Assembly (NCBI GenBank): GCA_029940175.1
Contig: JAOZRM010000019.1
Span: forward strand, 1 to 21,779
Origin: Candidatus Sabulitectum sp.
GTDB lineage: Bacteria; Fermentibacterota; Fermentibacteria; Fermentibacterales; JCC-6
Reading direction: 5' to 3'
Length of the DNA: 21,779 nt
Position 1 is the first letter of the stretch; each line of letters begins with the position of its first letter. The position numbers and the translations under genes were made by a program. The notes below the pieces were generated by a model, which saw only the letters and a list, made by a program, of their open reading frames with translations, searched no databases and was not told where the DNA came from. Positions 15,751 to 21,779 of this stretch are shown here, one piece after another.

Positions 15751-16167
15751 TTAGTAGAGCCCTGGATCCCGACTGGGTGAAGGGGCTCCTATACTGTCTG
15801 CACCATCCTCATCACCGAACCCCATTTCCTCCAGTTCCTGTTCGATCTTTTCTGGATCTTCTCCGGACTCAAGTCTTCCAAGGGCATGTTCAAGTTCAGG
15901 CCCCAGATCCTCACCCATTTCATCTGCCATTCGGCGAACTGCCCTGGCCATTGATCTCGGATCGTTTTCATCAATGTCAGCCATATCAGCAGTTATTTCA
16001 TCGTCTGATCTTGATTTAGACGAGGTGGTGGAAAATTGACTCATTACCCGTTCCAGGTCTCCCTGTTTGCATTTCGGGCAAAGAAGATCTTCTGATTTTC
16101 TGTTCCCTCGAATCAGGAACTGGTAAATGGTGTTGCATGTGTTGCAGTAATATTCATAGATTGGCAT
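15751..16167 (-). CDS. FmdB-type zinc-ribbon protein
   Basis: This 138-residue protein has an N-terminal zinc ribbon, MPIYEYYCNTC ... CPKC, with Cys8, Cys11, Cys30 and Cys33 placed to bind one zinc. This is the FmdB/CxxC regulatory-type domain, whose exact function is unknown. The rest (about 45-138) is acidic, rich in Glu, Asp, Met and Gly, and low in complexity. I chose ATG 16167 because the family starts MPIYEY and AGGAG is correctly spaced; an upstream in-frame ATG adds 14 residues with no family match. It overlaps the end of the DUF89 gene by 14 bases and is the last gene of the pdx operon. Confidence 0.85.
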   Translation of the reverse strand: MPIYEYYCNTCNTIYQFLIRGNRKSEDLLCPKCKQGDLERVMSQFSTTSSKSRSDDEITADMADIDENDPRSMARAVRRMADEMGEDLGPELEHALGRLESGEDPEKIEQELEEMGFGDEDGADSIGAPSPSRDPGLY

Positions 16168-17032
16168 TTTTGTCTCCTGTATTGAGGAAGCGGCTGAAAA
16201 CTCCTCCACCCATGGCTACTCCAGTTGCTCTCGAGACCACATGGCATTTCACAACAAAAGAATGATAAACTCTCGGGTCATTCAAGCCAAACAGTCCTTC
16301 AAGATTTCCCTGGCCTTTAGCCAGAATTAAGTCAGCAGATTCGTATATCTCTCTGGCTTTACCCTTGAGCATATCAGGTATTGTTGCAGGTACATCAATA
16401 CCACTGGATACTATTTCAGCAAACCTGTCCAGTCCGGCCATTTCGGCATCCTTGAGAATTGCATCGTTCATCACAGGGAATTCTCTGGTCATATAATATC
16501 TGTTTCCTTTGAAAGATGTCAGATCCAGAAAGAGTTTGTCTATGACAGTTTCACCTGCATTATCCCCTAAGACAAGAAGAACATCTGCTTCATCGAGAGA
16601 GTTTATGAAACTTTCAGTTTCATCTACTGCAAGAGGAGAGGAAAGGGTATTCAGCAGCTGGAGGGTTTCCGGTATCGGAGTACATTGACCCACATCAATG
16701 AGATTACACCAGGTTCCGGCTGCAAGTGCCATTGCCTGAGGTGATTGTGATTCTAAAAAAGTACTCTTCAGCTCTTCATAGTGAAGCAGCATCTGCCTTG
16801 TAAAGTATTCTTTCTCTTTATGAAAAATATCATTACCTGTAACTGATGCCTTCCTTAGAAGAGCCCAGGATTCTGAGCCTGCCAGCGGAGGAGTGATCCC
16901 CTGCTCAAGATTCTTTTCTACGAGAGTTATGAGTTTACCGTACTGTTCAACGGAAAGACCTGCCCGGGTGACAAAATCAGAAAAGCCGTTCCTGAAGCAA
17001 TCAAAGCACTCAACCTCTGGATTAAGAGCCAA
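16154..17032 (-). CDS. DUF89-family (damage-control) phosphatase
   Basis: This 292-residue protein matches the DUF89/ARMT1 phosphatase family, metal-dependent enzymes that hydrolyse phosphorylated metabolites, often damaged or excess sugar phosphates. Visible motifs are the N-terminal CFDCF (Cys9, Cys12), the metal-site LGDNAGE (residues 155-161), KGQGNLEGL (239-247) and FVVKC (259-263). The start is TTG 17032, after GAGGAAG; the first internal ATG would remove 80 residues including the Cys motif. It overlaps the pdxT stop by 11 bases, so translation is coupled to PLP synthesis. A role in clearing phosphorylated by-products or substrates of PLP synthase is an inference from location only. The substrate is unknown. 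Confidence 0.85.
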   Translation of the reverse strand: MALNPEVECFDCFRNGFSDFVTRAGLSVEQYGKLITLVEKNLEQGITPPLAGSESWALLRKASVTGNDIFHKEKEYFTRQMLLHYEELKSTFLESQSPQAMALAAGTWCNLIDVGQCTPIPETLQLLNTLSSPLAVDETESFINSLDEADVLLVLGDNAGETVIDKLFLDLTSFKGNRYYMTREFPVMNDAILKDAEMAGLDRFAEIVSSGIDVPATIPDMLKGKAREIYESADLILAKGQGNLEGLFGLNDPRVYHSFVVKCHVVSRATGVAMGGGVFSRFLNTGDKNANL

Positions 17033-17612
17033 TTACAGCTTCCTCTATGAACATTTGATGAACTCTCGAGTCACCGGTGAGCTCAGGATGAAAACTGCTG
17101 AGCCAGATGTTTTCATGTCTGATAAAAACGGCTCCTTCGTTTACAGAGCACAAAATATCACAATTGCTGGAAAGAGGAAAGAGAAGAGGCGCTCTGATAA
17201 ATACGCCGGGAAAAGGTTCATCCAGACCTTTTATGATCAGGTCTTCCTGGAAGCTTGCAGACTGTCTGCCAAAACTGTTTCGTTCTGAACGTACCGGAGC
17301 CAGATCCAAGCTCGGTTGGCGGACCTTATGATTTTTTTCAGTGATCTCACTGGACAGAAGAATGGAACCGGCGCAGGTACCCCAGACGGGAATACCTGCA
17401 TCTGCAAGTTTTTTTACAGGAGACACCAGGTTCCAGCGCACAAGCAGTCTGATCAGTGCGGTAGACTCGCCTCCCGGGATAATCAGGGCACTTATTCCCT
17501 GCAGATCCTGGGGGGTTCTGACACAAACAGTGGTACAACTTAAAGTGCTAAGCATGTCTATGTGCTCTGAAACGCCCCCCTGCAGGGCGAGTACTCCAAT
17601 GTGCGGTATCAT
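17022..17612 (-). CDS. pdxT: pyridoxal 5'-phosphate synthase glutaminase subunit PdxT
   Basis: This 196-residue class I glutaminase releases ammonia from glutamine and passes it to PdxS. Motifs: IGVLALQGGVSEH at the start, PGGEST (46-51), the nucleophile Cys80 in GTCAG, and His175 and Glu177 in FHPELTGD, so the catalytic triad is complete. I chose ATG 17612, one base after the pdxS stop; the upstream in-frame ATG at 17687 adds 25 residues lying inside pdxS and unlike the family. It follows pdxS and precedes the DUF89 phosphatase gene. Confidence 0.95.
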   Translation of the reverse strand: MIPHIGVLALQGGVSEHIDMLSTLSCTTVCVRTPQDLQGISALIIPGGESTALIRLLVRWNLVSPVKKLADAGIPVWGTCAGSILLSSEITEKNHKVRQPSLDLAPVRSERNSFGRQSASFQEDLIIKGLDEPFPGVFIRAPLLFPLSSNCDILCSVNEGAVFIRHENIWLSSFHPELTGDSRVHQMFIEEAVIGS

Positions 17613-17613
17613 G

Positions 17614-18507
17614 CTACCAGCCTCTGTCAGCCATTCTTTCATTTTCCGGAATTGTTGAAATGTTGATTCCAACCATTGCTTCTCCAAGACCTGCGCTTAC
17701 TTTTGCAATTACCTCTGGATCGTTAAACTGGCTCACAGCTTCAACGATGGCCTTTGCTCTCACTGCAGGGTTGCCGCTCTTGAAAATACCACTGCCCACG
17801 AAAACTCCATCCAGACCAAGCTGCATCATAAGAGCGGCGTCTGACGGAGTAGCAATTCCACCTGCGGCAAAATTGACAACAGGAAGCTTACCATTCTCGT
17901 GTACATATTTAACCAGTTCGTATGGAGCACCCATCACTTTAGCAATGGTCATGAGTTCTTCAAATGGGGTTGCTTTAAGTATTTTTATTTCTCCAAGAAC
18001 AGAACGGGCATGACGAACAGCTTCAACCACATTGCCTGTTCCTGCTTCTCCTTTGGTACGAATCATGGCTGCGCCTTCTGCTATTCTTCTCAGAGCTTCA
18101 GCAAGAACCGTTGCACCACAAACAAAGGGAACTTTGTAATTCCATTTGTTAACGTGGTTTGATTCATCTGCAGGTGTCAGAACTTCAGACTCGTCAATGA
18201 AATCGATATCCAGGGCCTGAAGAACCTGAGCTTCCACGAAATGCCCAATCCTGCATTTTGCCATTACAGGAATCGTAACAGCTTTCTGAATTCCCATGAT
18301 CATATCCGGGTCGGACATTCTAGCCACACCGCCCTGGACCCTGATGTCTGCAGGTACCCTTTCAAGAGCCATAACAGCCACTGCACCGGCTTCCTGTGCA
18401 ATCAGAGCCTGCTCAGCATTAACAACATCCATGATCACTCCGCCCTTGAGCATGCGGGCGTGACCAGTCTTCACTTTCCAAGTGCCATCATCGCGAATAA
18501 AACTCAT
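17614..18507 (-). CDS. pdxS: pyridoxal 5'-phosphate synthase subunit PdxS
   Basis: This 297-residue TIM-barrel subunit makes PLP from ribose 5-phosphate, glyceraldehyde 3-phosphate and ammonia from PdxT (the deoxyxylulose-independent route). The catalytic Lys84 in PVMAKCRIGHF, Lys152 in RTKGEAGTGN, Asp27 in GGVIMDVV and the DESEVLTPAD segment are all intact. I chose ATG 18507, with GAGG upstream, because it gives the normal N-terminus; the longer frame from 18570 adds 21 residues with no match. Four bases separate it from the upstream small secreted protein gene, so it is likely cotranscribed. Confidence 0.97.
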   Translation of the reverse strand: MSFIRDDGTWKVKTGHARMLKGGVIMDVVNAEQALIAQEAGAVAVMALERVPADIRVQGGVARMSDPDMIMGIQKAVTIPVMAKCRIGHFVEAQVLQALDIDFIDESEVLTPADESNHVNKWNYKVPFVCGATVLAEALRRIAEGAAMIRTKGEAGTGNVVEAVRHARSVLGEIKILKATPFEELMTIAKVMGAPYELVKYVHENGKLPVVNFAAGGIATPSDAALMMQLGLDGVFVGSGIFKSGNPAVRAKAIVEAVSQFNDPEVIAKVSAGLGEAMVGINISTIPENERMADRGW

Positions 18508-18511
18508 AATG

Positions 18512-18943
18512 TTACCTCGTGGATTGAACGGACTCAAGAAATTCCCCGCCTCTGGTTTCCCATCTTGCAAAGGATGCTAAAAGAATCTCTTCCGAAGAAG
18601 CAGTATGTGTTGAACCAACTGATTCTTTGAAGACATTGATGCAATCAGCTGAAGATTTGAGGTATGCTGTCCATGAATCCAGCACCTCTGCAGGAAGGGT
18701 CTCGCCATTACTAAGAATGGCAACCTCTAAAGCAGCCTCAGCTCTAAGAATTGCAGTTCCTGCCATAAAGAGACCGAAAGATTCATCACCCCGATCTTCT
18801 GTGATATTCACCCATGCATCCATTAGCCCAGCCACTTCTCTGTCAAGCGAACTGAATGTCTCAGAATCGATAGACTGAGAAAACGCAAGAACCGCAAAAA
18901 GCATAAGTATAATCAGCTGTTTCATCATGGGCGTAACATACAA
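18512..18943 (-). CDS. small secreted protein of unknown function, first gene of the pdx operon
   Basis: This 143-residue protein has a signal peptide (residues about 6-23, cleavage near AFSQS) and a mature part of about 120 residues that looks wholly alpha-helical, with one Cys near residue 99. I do not recognise a family. GAGGTGG lies about 10 bases before ATG 18943; the later ATGs at 18928 and 18925 lack a ribosome binding site but would still keep the signal peptide. It ends 4 bases before pdxS, so it probably belongs to the same transcript, though nothing links an exported helical protein to PLP synthesis. Confidence 0.7.
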   Translation of the reverse strand: MYVTPMMKQLIILMLFAVLAFSQSIDSETFSSLDREVAGLMDAWVNITEDRGDESFGLFMAGTAILRAEAALEVAILSNGETLPAEVLDSWTAYLKSSADCINVFKESVGSTHTASSEEILLASFARWETRGGEFLESVQSTR

Positions 18944-18967
18944 CAGAGACCACCTCGCCGGAAGGCG

Positions 18968-18996
18968 TTTACACTTTGCATTCTGTGTTGTATTAT
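18968..18996 (+). promoter_or_regulatory. sigma70-like promoter of the small exported protein gene
   Basis: TTTACA (18968-18973), 17 bases, TATTAT (18991-18996): each hexamer matches the consensus at five of six positions with ideal spacing. The ATG at 18995 lies within the -10, so it cannot be in the transcript; this moves the start codon of the gene to 19016. Confidence 0.65.
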
Positions 18997-19015
18997 GTGG
19001 GGTCTGTGGAAATTC

Positions 19016-19411
19016 ATGCTTCCCGATGGAGGGCTTTTGAAGCTATTTGCACTTCTGATTGTTGCGGTATGTTTTACTGCTGTAGGCGATGTTGTTCTGG
19101 ATTGTTCAAGTATCGGCCTACCTGTCTCTTCAGCCCTTTTGACTGAAGAATTATTCATTATTGAGATGGATGGCAGTCTTGCACAGGGAGATTCGCTGTT
19201 GAAGCATTACGGGGGAATTTTCTTTCTTCTTGCAGATAGCATTGCATCGGGCTGGTCAATTGTGGGACTGCAGGTTGACATACCCGGCGCTTCACTGATT
19301 CTTTTTCGTGAGGATGTTTTCAGTGCTGTTGAACGGATGCAGCAGGGGCTTTCTGAAGAGGTTCTTGCCAGTTGGATTCTTGAGCACACCTGGGTAACAA
19401 GGAACGAGTAG
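19016..19411 (+). CDS. small exported or membrane-anchored protein of unknown function
   Basis: This 131-residue protein has a hydrophobic N-terminus (about residues 6-25, LLKLFALLIVAVCFTAVGD) that reads as a signal peptide or anchor. A short mature domain with alternating hydrophobic and charged stretches follows, and its C-terminus (LSEEVLASWILEHTWV) looks helical. I do not recognise a family. The ATG at 19016 was chosen because the promoter overlaps the earlier ATG. Its stop directly abuts the stop of the convergent sugar transferase gene, a snug fit that supports it being real. The ribosome binding site (GGAA) is weak and the 5' leader would be only about 12 bases. Confidence 0.6.
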   Translation: MLPDGGLLKLFALLIVAVCFTAVGDVVLDCSSIGLPVSSALLTEELFIIEMDGSLAQGDSLLKHYGGIFFLLADSIASGWSIVGLQVDIPGASLILFREDVFSAVERMQQGLSEEVLASWILEHTWVTRNE

Positions 19412-20857
19412 CTACAACCCGCCTTTCCCGAAAAGTACCACAGGAATTGTCTTCATTATCAGTCTGAAATCCAGAGAGTGCGACGAATCGATGGTGTAAA
19501 GAAAATCCAGAAATTGTGCTTGATCAAATGGCAGTCTGCTTCTGCCGTATACCTGCCATATACCCGACAGTCCCGGTTTTACCGCAAATCTTCTTCTCTG
19601 CCAGCCACTGTAGTGTTCCAGTTCATAAGGAATGCATGGTCTTGGTCCAACCATCGCCATCTCACCTCGAAGGACATTCACCAGTTGCGGAAGTTCATCA
19701 ATTGATGTTTTTCTTATGACTCTTCCTATTCCTGTAACTCTTGATGTCTGGTTCAATTTGAAAGAATTTCCTTCTCCTCTTCCCTGCGCGGTTTTCCCAC
19801 TGGCATAGTCCTTAAAATATTTTTTGTGCTCCTGGACATTTATCCCCCCCTCTTTCATGGAGCGAAATTTGAGGAAACCGAAGTTCTTGAGGTTTTTCCC
19901 CACCCGTTCCTGCTTGAACAGAACCTTGCCCTTGCTGGAAAGCTTTATTCCCAAGGCTGTGGTAAGGAAAACAGGAGACAAAAGGATAAGTCCTGTGAAG
20001 GAAAGAAGAACATCACTAAATCTTCTAATGGAGATCTCAATTGGTCGCTTTCCTTTCTTAAGGAAAGTGAGGGCTCCGTAGTCACTGAGACTGAACCATG
20101 GGTCAAAATATCCCAGATCCAGAATCCCGGGAGCATAAACAACAAATGGAACACCTGCATCATTAAGCTGAATGCTGCTGTTCGCTATGCAGTTAAAATC
20201 GTGCCTCTGGTCAAAAAGTATAACTGCACCGCTGCAGTTCTTCACCTTCATCTGCTCAAAAACGAGATTGGTTAATTCATCGGGATCAAGAGGAAGAGTT
20301 TCAGGGAATTGAACCACCCTCTTATCGGAAGCATAAATAGACGATCTGCGTAACAGGGATGTTATGCTTTTGTTTCTGGAAGGATTACCTGCAATAAGGA
20401 GATTGGATCTGGAACTTCTTTTGCCGCCGTAGAAAGATCTGAAAAGACCCGGCAGAATCATCATTTTAATAGCCAGAGTTATTATCAGCCAGATCAGCAT
20501 GTTGAAAACGATCACAAACCTGCTGTCTATGAAGAGAAGTCTGGTTTCCTTGAACAGAAAAAGCATCAGCATGAAAGATCCCGTTACAATTAATGTCATC
20601 CTCAATGTTCTGTAGAGTAACATTGGTCTGTTCAGGGTTGTTCTAACCGAGTACAGATTTTCCATCACTGATATTACATAATAGCCCAGCATAAAAAAGG
20701 ATGCAGTACCCAGATATTCAGAGACAGGGAACGCTGAGAATCTACCGAATCTGATCAAAATGGCCAGAGCGAGAGCAGTAGCAACGGTGAAGAAATCAGC
20801 TATCACCGCTGCCATATAGTACCTGGTATTCAAAGAAAGGGTCTTTTTTACTGACAA
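19412..20857 (-). CDS. polyprenyl-phosphate sugar-1-phosphate transferase (WbaP/WcaJ type)
   Basis: This 481-residue membrane enzyme would transfer a sugar-1-phosphate from a nucleotide sugar to undecaprenyl phosphate, starting a cell-surface glycan repeat. Residues about 10-140 hold four hydrophobic helices. A nucleotide-binding-like region (about 145-265) follows, then a re-entrant helix (about 278-300) and the catalytic bacterial sugar transferase domain to the end. Signature segments KQERVGKNLKNFGFLKFRSM, SIDELPQLVNVLRGEMAMVG with PRP, and PGLSGIWQVYGRS are intact. The start is TTG 20857, two bases after the aminotransferase stop, with AAAGG upstream. ATG 20821 is a possible later start that would shorten the N-terminus by 12 residues. 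The sugar transferred cannot be told. Confidence 0.93.
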   Translation of the reverse strand: MSVKKTLSLNTRYYMAAVIADFFTVATALALAILIRFGRFSAFPVSEYLGTASFFMLGYYVISVMENLYSVRTTLNRPMLLYRTLRMTLIVTGSFMLMLFLFKETRLLFIDSRFVIVFNMLIWLIITLAIKMMILPGLFRSFYGGKRSSRSNLLIAGNPSRNKSITSLLRRSSIYASDKRVVQFPETLPLDPDELTNLVFEQMKVKNCSGAVILFDQRHDFNCIANSSIQLNDAGVPFVVYAPGILDLGYFDPWFSLSDYGALTFLKKGKRPIEISIRRFSDVLLSFTGLILLSPVFLTTALGIKLSSKGKVLFKQERVGKNLKNFGFLKFRSMKEGGINVQEHKKYFKDYASGKTAQGRGEGNSFKLNQTSRVTGIGRVIRKTSIDELPQLVNVLRGEMAMVGPRPCIPYELEHYSGWQRRRFAVKPGLSGIWQVYGRSRLPFDQAQFLDFLYTIDSSHSLDFRLIMKTIPVVLFGKGGL

Positions 20858-20859
20858 GC

Positions 20860-21779
20860 TCAGCCTTTCTTGAAAAATTCTTTCACTTCAGAAGCAACCT
20901 CGTTCTGCTGCTCTTCTGTAAGTTCAGGGAACATTGGTAGAGTCATATTCTCATAAGCATTTTTCTCACAGACAGGAAAGTCACCTTTTGAGTAATCCAG
21001 GTAACCGTATGCCTTCTGTGTGTGAAGTGGTTCAGGATAGTGGAGACCTGCCCCGATCTGTCTGCTTGCCAGATATTCTCTCAGTCTATCTCTTACAGGG
21101 GTGTGAAGAGCATACAAATGGAATACATGCCTGGTATCGTTCACAGTTACAGGCAACTCAACAGGAAGATCTTTCAGCAGGGTGTTGTATCTGGCAGCAG
21201 CAGCAATCCTGTTATTGTTCCACTGGTGTATGTACTTTGTCTTTATTCCCAGCACAGCACCTTGAAAAGCACTCATTCGGTAGTTATGCCCGATAAAGTT
21301 ATAGAAGTATTTTTCCTGGGAGCCATGATCACGAAGTGTTCTCATTCTTGCAGCGATCTCATCATTGTCTGTGGTAATTGCTCCGCCTTCACCGTAGGCA
21401 CCCATGTTTTTACCAGGGTAGAAGCTGAAACTGGCAACATCACCGAAACTACCGGTCATCTGGCCGAATCTTGAGCCGTCATGAGACTGTGCCGCATCTT
21501 CGTAAAGGAACAGACCGTACTTGTCTGCTATTTTCTGAAGAGCCTTATAGTCTGCAGCCTGTCCGTAAAGGTCTACACCTACTATTCCTTTAATAACAGC
21601 TCCGGTTTTCGGATCAACCGGTTTTCCGGTAGAGGAACAGCCCGCAAGGAATTCCTCTGTTTTTTCTGGGGAGAGATTCCATGTAATCGGATCAGCGTCA
21701 ACGAAAACTGGAACATGGCCAGCCAGAACAATACCCTCGGCAGTGGCTGTGAATGTGTTGGGCGGTGTGATAAGACCGC
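20860..21779 (-). CDS. DegT/DnrJ/EryC1/StrS-family sugar aminotransferase, N-terminus cut by window edge
   Basis: This partial gene (about 305 residues seen) encodes a PLP-dependent enzyme that adds an amino group to a keto sugar nucleotide, giving amino sugars for surface glycans. The frame is open from the window's edge: GLITPPNTFTATAEGIVLAG, then VPVFVDADP, then YEDAAQSHD with the cofactor-binding Asp, then FSFYPGKNMGAYGEGG with the PLP-binding Lys. The family's first 60-70 residues lie outside. The ATG at 21459 is internal and not the start. It is followed two bases later by the sugar-1-phosphate transferase gene, so the two are probably cotranscribed and used for the same surface sugar. 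Confidence 0.93.
   Translation of the reverse strand, partial: GLITPPNTFTATAEGIVLAGHVPVFVDADPITWNLSPEKTEEFLAGCSSTGKPVDPKTGAVIKGIVGVDLYGQAADYKALQKIADKYGLFLYEDAAQSHDGSRFGQMTGSFGDVASFSFYPGKNMGAYGEGGAITTDNDEIAARMRTLRDHGSQEKYFYNFIGHNYRMSAFQGAVLGIKTKYIHQWNNNRIAAAARYNTLLKDLPVELPVTVNDTRHVFHLYALHTPVRDRLREYLASRQIGAGLHYPEPLHTQKAYGYLDYSKGDFPVCEKNAYENMTLPMFPELTEEQQNEVASEVKEFFKKG

Noticed and set aside
15757..15788. GAGCCC/GGGCTC inverted repeat near the thi4-fmdB junction as a bidirectional terminator
   Set aside because: The 20-base loop is long, it lies in the fmdB coding region and neither strand has a T-run after it.
21460..21779. Treating the ATG at 21459 as the aminotransferase start
   Set aside because: The same frame is open to the window edge and encodes clear family sequence, including YEDAAQSHD, so the gene continues beyond the window.

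Overview
This window looks like a chromosomal segment of an uncultured, probably anaerobic, Gram-negative (diderm) bacterium. Evidence for a diderm: an outer-membrane-barrel-like protein, several Sec signal peptides, a lipoprotein, and an ExbB/ExbD/TonB-type envelope motor. The style of the first operon (giant periplasmic TPR protein, AgmX/PglI-type TonB-like protein) and a Thi4 thiazole synthase without the catalytic cysteine would suit a lineage such as the FCB group or Fermentibacterota. That placement is inference only. I see no rRNA, tRNA, CRISPR array, transposon or phage gene, and no abrupt change of base composition.

Region 1 (1-9844) is one tightly packed rightward operon of seven genes ending in a terminator hairpin. 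It encodes a beta-barrel-like exported protein with a C-terminal coiled coil, a 1474-residue secreted TPR protein, a small exported protein, an ExbB/TolQ/MotA proton-channel subunit with a signal peptide and acidic linker, two different ExbD/TolR subunits, and a 617-residue protein with two FHA-like domains, one membrane span, a Gly-rich linker and a TonB-like C-terminal domain. The set resembles the Agl motor plus Glt proteins of Myxococcus and reads as a proton-driven machine spanning both membranes. The first ExbD has Asn where the family has its essential Asp; the second keeps the Asp. This operon is the best candidate for an undescribed system.

Region 2 (9868-13311) holds a beta-propeller lipoprotein (+), then groES-groEL (-). 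An inverted repeat with CIRCE-like geometry but a different sequence lies upstream of groES. The 288-bp divergent gap separates groES from hutH.

Region 3 (13312-18943) is cofactor and amino-acid metabolism. hutH (+) is followed by a TPP riboswitch and a thi4-like gene (+) whose donor/His position is Met. Convergent to these is a minus-strand operon: a small secreted protein, pdxS, pdxT, a DUF89 phosphatase and an FmdB-type zinc ribbon, with gaps or overlaps of only a few bases. Vitamin B1 and B6 functions thus sit side by side.

Region 4 (18944-21779) has a small exported protein (+) with a good sigma70-like promoter, then the start of a cell-surface polysaccharide locus on the minus strand: a DegT-family sugar aminotransferase (cut by the window edge) followed by a polyprenyl-phosphate sugar-1-phosphate transferase.
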